Below are positions 26,834 through 35,576 of a stretch of 64,000 nt of DNA, piece after piece. The notes under the pieces are model-generated. The model made no database searches. It was given only the letters and a program-made list of their open reading frames with translations, and had not been told where the DNA came from. The first letter of the stretch is position 1. Each line of letters starts with the position of its first letter. Where the stretch lies: positions 1 to 64,000 of the forward strand of contig NZ_JYLI01000011.1 in the NCBI RefSeq assembly GCF_001439785.1, written 5' to 3'. Source of the stretch: Pseudomonas poae. GTDB lineage: Bacteria > Pseudomonadota > Gammaproteobacteria > Pseudomonadales > Pseudomonadaceae. The translations under genes were made by a program, and so were the position numbers.

Positions 26834-28225
26834 AAACGGCCCCAGGCCGTGCCCATAGTGCTGCTGCAAACGCGCCACCTGCTGCGGGTCGCGCAGCTGT
26901 GCCAGGGCGTAGCTGCGCACGCAGTTGAGCAGGCGATAACGCCGCGTGCCAGGGCCCGGTTCCACCCGCAACAGCGAGGTGTCGACCAGTCGCGCGAGCA
27001 GGTAAGGCAGGTCGGCGTGTGCAAGCTCGGTGCCGGCGATTCGCTCGGTCAATGCGGGCAAGGTCAGCGCCATCCGAAACAGCCCCAACTGCAGGAACAG
27101 CCAGCGTTCGGGCACGCTCAAGCGCGCGTAGCTCCAATCCAGCGCGGCGGTCAGGGACTGATGCCGTTCGACCGCCGTGCGGCGGCCACGGGCCAATAGT
27201 TGCAGGCCATGGCGCAACTGCGCCTGCACGCCCTGCACGCCCAGCGCATGAACCTGAGCGGCGGCCAGTTCCACGGCCAGGGGAATCCCGTCCAGACGTC
27301 GGCAGATATCACGCAGCGCCGGCAAGTCCTGCGCACGCAGGACAAAGCCCTGCTGAGCGGCCTGCACCCGGGCCACAAACAGTTGCACCGCCGGGCACGC
27401 CATGGCTTGTTCAACAGAGGTGCAGGCTGCGGACATTGCCAGGCCCGGCACGCGTTGCACCCATTCTTCCGGCAACCGCAAGGCTTCGCGGCTGCTCAGC
27501 AGCACCGTCACCTGGGGCGCCTGCTGCTGCAGGCAGCGCACCAGGTGACGGCAGGCGCCGAGCAGCAGGTCGGCGCCATCGAGCACCAGCAGTAGCTGGC
27601 GCACAGCCAATTGACGGCACAATTGAGCGACGGTGTCGCAGGGCGACAGCTGCAATGCACTGCACACCTGGCGCAGCATCGATTGCGGCGACGCGACTGT
27701 GGCCAGCTCCACCCACCACACGCCATCGCGGTAGCGCGGCAGCATGCGTTCGGCCAGCGCCAGGGCCAGCGTGCTCTTGCCGATGCCGGCGCAACCGGTG
27801 AGGGTCATCAGGCGTTGCCCGCACAGGCGTCGCCCCAGGGCACCCAACAGCTCGGCGTGACCGATCAGCGGGCTGAGCCGGGCCGCGAGGTTATGGCGCG
27901 GGATCGCTGGAGCATCGACGGTTTGCAGTGGCGCGACAAAGCAGTAGCCGCGCTGCGGGTCATTGACGATGCAGCGCTGCCCGTCCAGCGCGCGGCGCAG
28001 TGCCGCGATGTGCACGCGCAGGTTGTTTTCTTCCACCACGCTGCTCGGCCACACGCGTGCGATCAGCGTGTCCTTGCCGACAAACTGGCCGGGGGCCTCC
28101 AGCAACACCGCCAGGATATCCAACGCCCGACCGCCCAACGGCACTGGCCAGCCGGCCTTGCTGACCAGGCGCTGTTGCCGGTGAAAGGTGTAGGGGCCGA
28201 AACTCAGCGTCGGAGCATTATTCAT
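26780..28225 (-). CDS. Winged-helix STAND ATPase regulator, short form
   Basis: 481 residues from MNNAPTLSFGPYTFHRQQ; the ATG seven codons earlier is possible. The same order as its convergent paralogue: winged helix (7-100; VEENNLRVHIAALRRALDG, QRGYCFVAPL), Walker A GCAGIGKST (144-152), Walker B LLLVLDGADLLL (Asp216), SSREALRLP. It stops shortly after the ATPase lid/winged-helix segment (RYRLLNCVRSYALAQL), so it lacks the ~430-residue helical region. It is therefore either a natural short form or a truncated gene. Its last 54 bp are antisense to the end of the long paralogue. Confidence 0.87.
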   Translation of the reverse strand: MNNAPTLSFGPYTFHRQQRLVSKAGWPVPLGGRALDILAVLLEAPGQFVGKDTLIARVWPSSVVEENNLRVHIAALRRALDGQRCIVNDPQRGYCFVAPLQTVDAPAIPRHNLAARLSPLIGHAELLGALGRRLCGQRLMTLTGCAGIGKSTLALALAERMLPRYRDGVWWVELATVASPQSMLRQVCSALQLSPCDTVAQLCRQLAVRQLLLVLDGADLLLGACRHLVRCLQQQAPQVTVLLSSREALRLPEEWVQRVPGLAMSAACTSVEQAMACPAVQLFVARVQAAQQGFVLRAQDLPALRDICRRLDGIPLAVELAAAQVHALGVQGVQAQLRHGLQLLARGRRTAVERHQSLTAALDWSYARLSVPERWLFLQLGLFRMALTLPALTERIAGTELAHADLPYLLARLVDTSLLRVEPGPGTRRYRLLNCVRSYALAQLRDPQQVARLQQHYGHGLGPFSGQPFVLQLIEQAACAH

Positions 28226-28373
28226 CGGTGCGCAGCGCTGGAACACCCGACCTTGGGCGTCTGCGCATCCTTTTCCAGGGGCCTGGCGTTATCTTGCCAG
28301 TTGCTCGGGACAGGACAATCCCGGCACGGGGAACCAGACGGACATTGGTGTGCCTGAGACGGACAATCGCGCC

Positions 28374-29339
28374 TTAACTGAACTGCTGACGGTACTGGGT
28401 GGGGTTCAGGCCGAGTTTTTCGCTGAACAAAAAGCGCATGTGCCGCACGCTGCCAAAGCCTGCGTGGAAGGCCACGGTCTTGAGCGGCAGGTCGGTGGTT
28501 TCCAGCAGGTGCCGGGCGCGATCGATGCGCGCGCCCTGCAGGAACGCCATGGGCGTCATCTGCACTTCCTTGGCAAACAGCCGCGCAAAATGCCGCGCGC
28601 TCATGCCGGCCAGCGCTGCCATCGAATCGATGCCAAACGGCTGGTCCAACTGCGCCAGCACCTGGTTCTGCACGCGGGTAATCGCGGTTTCGTGGGGCGC
28701 CACTGCGGCGGTCATCGGACTGAACTGGGCCTGGCCGCCCTGGCGTTTCATCACCACCAGCAGCACCTTGGCCACGTCCACCGCAACCTGCTTGCCATGG
28801 TCCTGGGCCACCACCGACAGCGCCAGGTCGATGCCAGCGGTGACGCCGCCCGAGGTGATCAGACGGCCGTCCTGCAGGTAGATGTGGTCGGTCTCGACAG
28901 TGGCCTGGGGAAAGCCCTTGATCAGCCGCTCGGTGTAGTGCCAATGGGTTGTAACGCGACGACCGTCGAGCAGCCCGGCATGCCCCAGCACAAAAGCGCC
29001 GGTGCAGATCGAGCCATAGCGCCCGGCACGTGGCGCGGCGGCCTTGAGCCAGGGCAACAGCGCCGGATGGCATTCGTTGTAGGCGCCGGGGCCGCCGGGC
29101 ACCAGCAGCAAGTCGTAAGCGCCGCCGGCCTGATCCAGCAGCAGATCGGGCTGCACCTTCACGCCATTGGAGGCGACCACCTGGCCCGCATCGATGCCGA
29201 GGGTGACGATCCGATAATGGTCCGCCGCCGGCAGGTAGCGGTTGGCAATCGAAAACACTTCGAGCGGACCGGCCATGTCGAGCAGCAGGAAATCCGGAAA
29301 CAGCACCATGGCCACGGTTTTCATCGTTTCAATATCCAT
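28374..29339 (-). CDS. GlxA-type transcriptional regulator (DJ-1/PfpI domain plus AraC HTH)
   Basis: 321 residues. N-terminal DJ-1/PfpI-like domain (8-180) keeps the nucleophile elbow GSICTGAFVLG with Cys112 and the acidic residue of GPLEVF (Glu27). The C-terminal AraC helix-turn-helix (about 225-320) includes MAALAGMSARHFARLFAKEV and AFHAGFGSVRHMRFLFSEKL. Such proteins activate genes for nitrogenous-compound or aldehyde metabolism. Divergent from the pirin gene across a 164-bp AT-rich gap, so pirin is the first candidate target. Confidence 0.92.
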   Translation of the reverse strand: MDIETMKTVAMVLFPDFLLLDMAGPLEVFSIANRYLPAADHYRIVTLGIDAGQVVASNGVKVQPDLLLDQAGGAYDLLLVPGGPGAYNECHPALLPWLKAAAPRAGRYGSICTGAFVLGHAGLLDGRRVTTHWHYTERLIKGFPQATVETDHIYLQDGRLITSGGVTAGIDLALSVVAQDHGKQVAVDVAKVLLVVMKRQGGQAQFSPMTAAVAPHETAITRVQNQVLAQLDQPFGIDSMAALAGMSARHFARLFAKEVQMTPMAFLQGARIDRARHLLETTDLPLKTVAFHAGFGSVRHMRFLFSEKLGLNPTQYRQQFS

Positions 29340-29503
29340 CGCGAGGGAAAGCGACGGCCATTATGGCATGGCTTTTACTGTCAACTATGGCGAGACAGTT
29401 ATTCAGCTTTCATCTTCTTAATGAATATCTGCGTAACCATTAACCTTCTTCTCAACGCCAGCGCCCTGCATGTCGCAGCCCGCGCTCATTTGAGGACACC
29501 ACC

Positions 29504-30226
29504 ATGCTGACCCTTCGCAACGCTTCCGAACGCGGCGCCGCCAATCACGGTTGGTTGAAGTCGTTCCACACCTTCTCCTTCGCCAGCTACTGGAACCCCG
29601 CCGAACAGGGTTTTTCCGACCTGCTGGTGATCAACGATGACCGCGTCGCCGCCGGCAAGGGCTTTGGCCAACACCCGCACCGCGACATGGAAATTTTCTC
29701 CTACGTGCTTGAAGGCGCCCTGGAACACAAGGACACCCTGGGCACCGGCTCGGTGATCCGCCCCGGCGATGTGCAACTGATGAGCGCCGGCAGCGGCGTG
29801 GCCCACAGCGAGTTCAACCACAGCCAGCGCCTGGGCGTGCACTTCCTGCAAATCTGGATCGTGCCGAACGTGTCCGGCGCCGAACCGCGCTACCAGCAGG
29901 AACACTTCAGCGAGGCGCAAAAACGCGGACGGTTGCAACTGATCATCTCGCCGGACGGCGCTGACGGCTCGCTGCAGGTACGCCAGGACGCGCGAGTGTA
30001 TGCGGGGCTGTTCAACGGTGACGAAAGCGCGACCCTGGACGTGGCGAGCGAGCGTCACCTGTATATCCATGTGGCGCGCGGCAGTGTCGAGGTCAACGGC
30101 CAACGCTTGCACGAAGGTGACGGTGCCCGGGTGCGTGACGAGCGGCAGATCCAACTGCGCCAGGGCAAGGACGCCGAGGTGCTGGTGTTCGACCTGAGAC
30201 CCCATGAACTGCCGCAGATGCCATGA
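29504..30226 (+). CDS. Pirin family cupin protein (YhhW-type, quercetin dioxygenase-like)
   Basis: 240 residues, the size of E. coli YhhW. Metal ligands His57, His59 (GQHPHRDMEIF), His101 and Glu103 (SGVAHSEFN) fall in exactly the YhhW positions. Bicupin fold; E. coli YhhW shows quercetin 2,3-dioxygenase activity in vitro, but the physiological role of bacterial pirins is generally redox or flavonoid related and unclear. Cytosolic. Divergent from a GlxA-type regulator. Confidence 0.92.
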   Translation: MLTLRNASERGAANHGWLKSFHTFSFASYWNPAEQGFSDLLVINDDRVAAGKGFGQHPHRDMEIFSYVLEGALEHKDTLGTGSVIRPGDVQLMSAGSGVAHSEFNHSQRLGVHFLQIWIVPNVSGAEPRYQQEHFSEAQKRGRLQLIISPDGADGSLQVRQDARVYAGLFNGDESATLDVASERHLYIHVARGSVEVNGQRLHEGDGARVRDERQIQLRQGKDAEVLVFDLRPHELPQMP

Positions 30227-30252
30227 TCATCCCTGGCACCAGGCGCCCCTCT

Positions 30253-30385
30253 GTGGCGAGCAGGCTTGTCCTGCGTTGGGCTGCGCAGCAGCCCCAAAAC
30301 CAGGCACTGAGCCGTATCAGGTACACCGCGTTTTGCTGGATTGGGGGCGCTTCGCACCCCAACGCGGGGCAAGCCCGCTCGCCAC
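30253..30385. repeat. Dispersed 133-bp intergenic repeat, copy 3 of 5
   Basis: Same element as at 7896, between the convergent 3' ends of the pirin and sotB genes, where it could serve both transcripts as a 3' hairpin. Confidence 0.9.
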
Positions 30386-30407
30386 AAGGGTGGCGGTCAC
30401 CGGAGGG

Positions 30408-31583
30408 TTAGATACCCTGCCCGAACCGCCGAATGGCCAGGCAATACCCTACCAACGCCAAGGCCGCCAGCAACCCGCCCGCCGCGCCGATCCAGGCGAA
30501 ACCGAAGTGGCTGCCGACCCAGCTGCCCATCAGGGCACCGCCGCCGATACCGATGTTGTAAATGCCGGAAAACATCGCCATGGCCACGTCGGTGGCGTCC
30601 GGTGCGAGCACCAGCACTTTGGACTGCATGGCCAGACCAAAGCCCATGATCGCCATGCCCCAGAAAATGCTCAGCACCACCAGGTAGGACTCGGCGCCGC
30701 TCAGCGGCAGCATCAGGGCCAGGCAGGCGGCGAGGATGAACACCGCGCCGACCACGAACAGATGGGGATTGAAACGGTGCACCAGGCTGAACAGCAGCGA
30801 GCCGATGATGCCCGCGCCGCCGAACACCAACAGGATCAAAGTGACCGCGCTGCCGCTCATGCCAGCCACGCCTTCGACGAAAGGTTCGATGTAGCTGTAG
30901 GCGGTGAACTGCGCCGTCACCGTCAGCGCGGTGAGTACGTAGAGCGCCACCAGCGCCGGACGCTTGAACAGCAGTGGCAGGCTGCGCAGCGAACCGGAAT
31001 TCTGGCTCGGCAGCAGCGGCAAGGTGCGCGCCAGCCAGAACACCAGCGCGGCGGCAAACGCGCCGATCACCAGAAAGGTGGTGCGCCAGCCCATGGCTTC
31101 GCCGAGCAGGCGGCCCAGAGGAATGCCCAATACCATCGCCAGTGAAGTACCGGTGGCCAGCAGGCCCAGGGCCTGCACCTGCTTGCCTTGCGGCGCCAGG
31201 CGCACCGCCAGCGAGGCGGTGATCGACCAGAACAGGGCATGGGACAACGCAATGCCGACACGACTGACCATCAACAGGCCGAAGCTGGTGGCGACGCTGG
31301 AGAGGACATGGCTGGCGATGAACATGGCGAACAACACGATCAGCAATTTGCGCCGCTCGATGTTGCGCGTCAGCAGCATCACCGGCAACGAGGTCAGCGA
31401 AACGATCCAGGCATAGATGGTGAGCATCAGGCCGACGTTGGCAATCGGCATGTCGAAGCTGGCACCGATGGCGCTGAGCAGGCCGACCGGCACGAATTCG
31501 GTGGTATTGAACACAAAAGCGGCCAGCGCGAGGGCGATGACCGGCTGCCAGTTGGGCTGGGGTGTAGCGGCTGAAAGGCTCAT
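30408..31583 (-). CDS. sotB: Sugar efflux MFS transporter SotB (YdeA family)
   Basis: 391 residues, 12 membrane helices. Blocks [57 protein letters not shown] and [20 protein letters not shown] match remembered E. coli SotB closely. Exports L-arabinose, IPTG and related sugars in E. coli. Start set at [15 protein letters not shown]; the in-frame ATG 13 codons earlier is less likely. The arabinose operon at the left of the window makes arabinose export a plausible role, though 25 kb away and not linked by operon. Confidence 0.9.
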   Translation of the reverse strand: MSLSAATPQPNWQPVIALALAAFVFNTTEFVPVGLLSAIGASFDMPIANVGLMLTIYAWIVSLTSLPVMLLTRNIERRKLLIVLFAMFIASHVLSSVATSFGLLMVSRVGIALSHALFWSITASLAVRLAPQGKQVQALGLLATGTSLAMVLGIPLGRLLGEAMGWRTTFLVIGAFAAALVFWLARTLPLLPSQNSGSLRSLPLLFKRPALVALYVLTALTVTAQFTAYSYIEPFVEGVAGMSGSAVTLILLVFGGAGIIGSLLFSLVHRFNPHLFVVGAVFILAACLALMLPLSGAESYLVVLSIFWGMAIMGFGLAMQSKVLVLAPDATDVAMAMFSGIYNIGIGGGALMGSWVGSHFGFAWIGAAGGLLAALALVGYCLAIRRFGQGI

Positions 31584-31718
31584 GGAACGGCGAGGTACTC
31601 TGAAGAGGGTCAAAACGGCCACGCAGAACCTGCGTGACTGCCGAACATTCTATAGGTTTCTCGCCAACGCTGTGGGCGCGGAGCCTGTCCGGTTGTCGGG
31701 CCAGGGCTCAGACCTGGA

Positions 31719-32717
31719 TCAGGGATCGACCTGCGCCATCAGCTCCGGAATACGCTCCGGCCGATTCGCATAACGCTGCGCCAACGCCGCGCACACCATC
31801 AACTGGATCTGATGAAACAGCATCAGCGGCAAAATCAGCACCCCCATGCTTGCCCCGGCGAACAGCACCTGCGCCATCGGCACGCCGGTGGCGAGGCTCT
31901 TCTTCGAACCGCAGAACAAGATGGTGATGCGGTCTTCCTGAGTAAAGCCGAACACCTTGCTCAGCAGCGTCGATGCCACCAGCACCAACGCCAGCAGTAC
32001 GCAGCAGGCCAGCACCAGCCCGCCCAGCTCCCACAGTGGAATTTGATACCAGATCCCTTCGTTGACCGCTTCGCTGAACGCGCCGTAGACCACCAGCAGG
32101 ATCGAACCCTGGTCGACGAACTTGAGCCAGGATTTATTGCGCCCGACCCAGTCGCCGATCCAGCGGCGGGCAATCTGCCCGGCAATAAATGGCAGCAACA
32201 GCTGCACGCTGATTTTCAGGATCGCATCCACCGTGGAGCCGCCCTCACCGTGCACGTTGAGCAGCAGCGTCACCAGCAGCGGCGTGAGGAAAATACCGAA
32301 CAGGCTGGAAGCCGCCGCGCTGCAGATCGCCGCCGGGATGTTGCCGCGTGCCAGGGAGGTGAAAGCAATCGCCGACTGCACCGTGGCCGGCAGCGCACAC
32401 AGGTAGAGCATGCCCATGTACAGGTCTTTACCGATCAGCGGCGACAGCACTGGCTTGAGCGCCAGGCCCAGCAGTGGAAACAGCACAAAAGTCAGGCTGA
32501 ACACCAACAGGTGCAGACGCCAGTGACCGGCACCGGCGACGATGGCAGTGCGCGACAGCTTGGCGCCGTGCAGGAAAAACAGCAGCGCAATCGCCAGGTT
32601 GGTCACCCAGCCAAAGGCCACCGCCGCCTGGCCGTTGACCGGCAGCAGGGAGGCAAGGATCACCGTGGCGATCAGGGTCAGGGTGAAATTGTCGGGGAGA
32701 AAACGTGGACGGGTCAT
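31719..32717 (-). CDS. Bile acid:sodium symporter family transporter (YfeH/ASBT-like)
   Basis: 332 residues with ten hydrophobic segments. Start at MTRPRFLPDNFTLTLIATV. Motifs of the prokaryotic SBF-like family: ALLFFLHGAKLSRTAI, CALPATVQSAIAFTSLARGN and FCGSKKSLATGVPMAQVLF, the discontinuous-helix regions that bind Na+. Substrate unknown; bacterial members often move organic anions. It is divergent from an AraC-family gene 85 bp away, a likely regulator. Confidence 0.9.
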   Translation of the reverse strand: MTRPRFLPDNFTLTLIATVILASLLPVNGQAAVAFGWVTNLAIALLFFLHGAKLSRTAIVAGAGHWRLHLLVFSLTFVLFPLLGLALKPVLSPLIGKDLYMGMLYLCALPATVQSAIAFTSLARGNIPAAICSAAASSLFGIFLTPLLVTLLLNVHGEGGSTVDAILKISVQLLLPFIAGQIARRWIGDWVGRNKSWLKFVDQGSILLVVYGAFSEAVNEGIWYQIPLWELGGLVLACCVLLALVLVASTLLSKVFGFTQEDRITILFCGSKKSLATGVPMAQVLFAGASMGVLILPLMLFHQIQLMVCAALAQRYANRPERIPELMAQVDP

Positions 32718-32802
32718 AAGCAAATCTTCCAGGGGTTGCCAAGCGCACCTTGGCGACTCTAACGTAACCACCTGTTACCGACTAACGCCAATGAGCCAGT
32801 AA

Positions 32803-33591
32803 ATGCCGCCTAAAGGACATGAAAAGACCGTTCGGCGCAGTGTGCCCGGGCTTTCCAGCCTGCCGCGTCCGGTGTACGGACGCACCGAATCCTTGCCCAA
32901 CCGCGCCCTGACACGCCGGCACAGCCACCCGTGGGTGCAACTGTCCTACGCGATTTCCGGGGTGTTGGAAATTCAGACCAGCGCCGGACGCTTCGTCGCC
33001 CCGCCGCAGCGCGCGGTGTGGATCCCGGCAGGCATGCCGCACCGGGTCTACAGCGCGCCGCACACCGAGATGCGCAGCCTGTACCTGGATTGCAGCGTGA
33101 CCACCTGGGCAATCGAGCGCTGCCATGTGCTGGAGGTGAGCCACTTGTTGCGTGAGTTGATTCGCAGCTTCAGCGCGTTGCCGGCAGCCTACGCCGAGGA
33201 CGGGCCGCAAGGGCGTCTGGCACAGGTGCTGCTGGATCAGTTGGCGGCAGCGCCGCAGGTGGACTTGATGCTGCCCCTGCCCCACGACCCGCGCTTGCGC
33301 CAGATCTACCGCAGCCTGAGCCTACGTCCTGAACAGCAGACGACCCTGGGTGAGTGGAGCCGCAAGCTGGCAGTGAGTGAGAAGACGCTCAGTCGGTTGT
33401 TTTTGGGGGATACCGGGCTGACCTTTCGTGCCTGGCGTCAGCGCTTGCGGCTGCTCAGCGCGCTGCCTGCGCTGGAGCAAGGTGAGCGGGTGACGGATGT
33501 AGCGTTGGGGTGCGGGTATGAATCGACTTCGGCGTTTATTAATGCGTTTCGGCAGCAGTTTGGGGGGACGCCTGGGGAGTTTTTTCGCTAG
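32803..33591 (+). CDS. AraC family transcriptional regulator with N-terminal cupin
   Basis: 262 residues: cupin sensor (about 25-110; RRHSHPWVQLSYAISG, VWIPAGMPHRV) then AraC HTH (160-260; WSRKLAVSEKTLSRLFLGDT, VALGCGYESTSAFINAFRQQFG). Divergently placed against the bile-acid:Na+ symporter-type gene, so probably regulates it. A non-coding repeat region follows its stop. Confidence 0.92.
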   Translation: MPPKGHEKTVRRSVPGLSSLPRPVYGRTESLPNRALTRRHSHPWVQLSYAISGVLEIQTSAGRFVAPPQRAVWIPAGMPHRVYSAPHTEMRSLYLDCSVTTWAIERCHVLEVSHLLRELIRSFSALPAAYAEDGPQGRLAQVLLDQLAAAPQVDLMLPLPHDPRLRQIYRSLSLRPEQQTTLGEWSRKLAVSEKTLSRLFLGDTGLTFRAWRQRLRLLSALPALEQGERVTDVALGCGYESTSAFINAFRQQFGGTPGEFFR

Positions 33592-33599
33592 CCGGATCG

Positions 33600-33877
33600 A
33601 GTGTATATCCGTTGCTGCGGTTATGGCGGATATTGGTTCCGCCCTTACGGCGGCTCACTTTTGAACAGCGCAAAAGTAAGCAAAACGCTCTTGCCCCACC
33701 ACTCGGCACCTCGCCCAGGCTCGGTGTGCCCGCACTCCGCCTTGAATCCGTGGGCCGCCGCAATGGGCCATCCCTGGCCCAGTGCGGCTAACCCGGCGTC
33801 CTGCCGGGTTACCCACGGATTCAAGCCTGCGTGCGGCCAGCGTGGTTGACGGGGCGCTTGAGATCAAGATCAAAAGC
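33600..33877. repeat. Left arm of large dispersed element
   Basis: Complement of the right arm with scattered mismatches; shared blocks include GGCTAACCCGGCGTCCTGCC, GCCCAGGCTCGG and TGACGGGGCGC. Contains its own smaller dyad CCGGCGTCCTGCCGG. A partly deleted third copy is at 59795-59929. Confidence 0.85.
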
Positions 33878-33878
33878 C

Positions 33879-33928
33879 AAAGCAAAGCAAAGCAAAGCAA
33901 AGCAAAGCAAAGCAAAGCAAAGCAAAGC
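33879..33928. repeat. Tandem pentanucleotide repeat (AAAGC)10
   Basis: Ten perfect AAAGC copies, then AAAAGC. It directly abuts the inner end of the left arm, whose last bases are AAAAGCC, so it looks like local slippage expansion of the element terminus. Confidence 0.95.
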
Positions 33929-33965
33929 AAAAGCAGTGTGATATCCATCAGACAAATGGAGCTCC

Positions 33966-34060
33966 AAATGTGGGAGGGGGCTTGCTCCCGATGGCAGTGG
34001 GTCAGCTACACATAAGCTGACTGACATTCAGCCATCGGGAGCAAGCCCCCTCCCACATTT
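33966..34060. repeat. REPIN (paired REP elements)
   Basis: Perfect 30-bp arms (33966-33995 and 34031-34060), outer sequence AAATGTGGGAGGGGGCTTGC. The loop contains GTGGGTCAGCT..AGCTGACTGAC. Typical P. fluorescens-group REPIN, non-autonomous and mobilised by RAYT transposases elsewhere in the genome. Confidence 0.92.
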
Positions 34061-34099
34061 TGAACAGCGCCAGGTAGAAAAACTCCGGTCGGCTCTAAG

Positions 34100-34390
34100 G
34101 CCGCCGCGCTTTTGCTTTTGATCTGAGGCGCCCCGTCAAACACGCTGGCCGAACGCAGGCTTTGGAGCGTGGGTAACCCGGCAGGACGCCGGGTTAGCCG
34201 CGCTGGGCCAAGGATGGCCCATCGCGGCGGCCCACGCTCCAAAGCCGGAGTGAGGGCATGCCGAGCCTGGGCGAGGCACCGAGTGTTGGGGCAAGAGCCC
34301 TTTTGGTTACTTTTGGGGCTCTTTTCCAAAAGTGACCCGCTGTAAAAGCGGAACCCTAAGTGGCCGTTACCGCAGCAAAGGATATGCACC
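34100..34390. repeat. Right arm of large dispersed element
   Basis: Inverted imperfect copy of 33600-33877. Reads GCGCTTTTGCTTTTGATC at its inner end and ends near GGATATGCACC. Copies of this ~285-bp unit are familiar from many Pseudomonas genomes; no coding function is apparent. Confidence 0.85.
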
Positions 34391-34408
34391 CAAGCCCACC
34401 CATCAGAA

Positions 34409-35410
34409 TCACCCCCCCTCCCCCCCATAAGCCTCTTCAAAAAAATAATCCTTCCAACTCCCCGCCTTATTCTTCAACACCCCCAACGCCTGCAATTTCT
34501 CGGCATAGATATAGGTCCGCTGTGGCACGATAGTGAAATCAATCTCCGGGTCCTGCACGATTTTCTCAACCAGCTCCAGCGGCAACTTCGACTGTTCTAT
34601 CCGGATGTAAGCCTTGGCCGCCGCCGGCTTGTCAGCCTTGATAATCTGCTCGGCTTCAGCCAAGGCAGCGTAAAAAGCCTTGTAGGTCCTGGGATTTTCG
34701 TCGTGAAACTTCTGCGTCGTATAAAGCACATTGAACGTAGCCGGCCCGCCCAGAATGTCGTAAGAACTGAGCACCTTGTGCACCTTGGGATTCAACAATT
34801 CCTGATACTGAAACGGCGGGCTGGAGAAGTGCGCATTAATCTCCGACCCACCGGCAATCAGCGCCGCCGTGGCGTCGGGGTGGGCCAGGCTGATGGAGAT
34901 ATCATCGAACTTCTTGTAGTTGGCATCGCCAAACTGCCTGGCCGTTTCGATTTGCAGGGTGCGCGACTGGAAACCCACGCCGGCGGCAGGCACGGCGATG
35001 CGGTCTTTTTCGGTGAAGTCCTTGAGGGCCTTCACGTCAGGGTTGTTGGTGAGCAGGTAGTTGGGCATCGAGCCCAGGGAGGCGATGGCCTTGACGTTCT
35101 GTTTGCCCTTGGTACGGTCCCATAGGGTGAGCATCGGCGGTACCCCGGCAGAGACCACGTCCAGTGCGCCGGCGAGCAGCGATTCGTTCATGGCGGTGGC
35201 GCCGGAAATGCTGTTCCATTCCACCTGAATATCCAGTCCCTGTTCCTTACCGTGTTTTTCGATCAGGTGCTGGTCGCGCACTACGTCGAGGATCAGGTAG
35301 CCAATGCCGAACTGCTGGGCGATGCTGATTTTGCCTTCGGCTTGGGCACCAACGCTGAGCAAGGCGCTCGCGACGGCCAGCAGGGTCAGGGAAGCACGTT
35401 TGAACGTCAT
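34409..35410 (-). CDS. ABC transporter substrate-binding protein, nitrate/sulfonate/taurine type (orphan)
   Basis: 333 residues with a cleavable signal peptide (MTFKRASLTLLAVASALLSVGAQA). Mature protein begins EGKISIAQQFGIGYLILDVV and has the NMT1/SsuA-like pattern NESLLAGALDVVSAGVPPML, VPAAGVGFQSRTLQ and EINAHFSSPPFQYQEL. Binds a small anionic or aromatic compound in the periplasm. No permease or ATPase gene lies on either side, so it would have to use a transporter encoded elsewhere. The ligand is unknown. Confidence 0.88.
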   Translation of the reverse strand: MTFKRASLTLLAVASALLSVGAQAEGKISIAQQFGIGYLILDVVRDQHLIEKHGKEQGLDIQVEWNSISGATAMNESLLAGALDVVSAGVPPMLTLWDRTKGKQNVKAIASLGSMPNYLLTNNPDVKALKDFTEKDRIAVPAAGVGFQSRTLQIETARQFGDANYKKFDDISISLAHPDATAALIAGGSEINAHFSSPPFQYQELLNPKVHKVLSSYDILGGPATFNVLYTTQKFHDENPRTYKAFYAALAEAEQIIKADKPAAAKAYIRIEQSKLPLELVEKIVQDPEIDFTIVPQRTYIYAEKLQALGVLKNKAGSWKDYFFEEAYGGEGG

Positions 35411-35576
35411 GAAAGGTCTGCCGCGTTGTCGTAAAGGTGACTGAGCGTAGCGACGATTTTTAAGACTGGAAAAGAATATCGGGATCTATTGTTATGCAAA
35501 TAATTCTCAAGCCAACGCTCGGCTGTTATTGTGCCGCGCTTTAGAATACTGCCGCCGACCTGCGAGGAAATCGACG

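Larger units (their letters stand above)
33592..34408. other. 817-bp non-coding compound inverted repeat region
   Basis: No credible gene. Two ~280-bp arms in inverted orientation (33600-33877 and 34100-34390) surround an (AAAGC)10 microsatellite and one REPIN. ORFs across it (such as one antisense at 34006-34440) follow the repeat and have no protein-like features. Confidence 0.85.

Noticed and set aside
24077..28225. Antiphage STAND (Avs-like) defence proteins
   Set aside because: Both proteins begin with an OmpR-type DNA-binding domain and have no nuclease or other effector; transcriptional regulators fit better. No other defence gene is nearby.
28374..29339. Intracellular protease (PfpI)
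   Set aside because: The PfpI-like domain is fused to an AraC helix-turn-helix, so it is a GlxA-type regulator.
33879..33928. CRISPR-like periodic array
   Set aside because: Period is 5 bp with no spacers: a microsatellite.
33592..34408. Insertion sequence with ~285-bp terminal inverted repeats
   Set aside because: No transposase between the arms (only ~220 bp), and a single arm occurs alone at 59795, so the arms are independent elements.
34006..34440. 144-residue minus-strand ORF in the repeat region
   Set aside because: Lies across the REPIN and the right arm of the dispersed element; the translation changes with the repeat and overlaps the end of a real gene.
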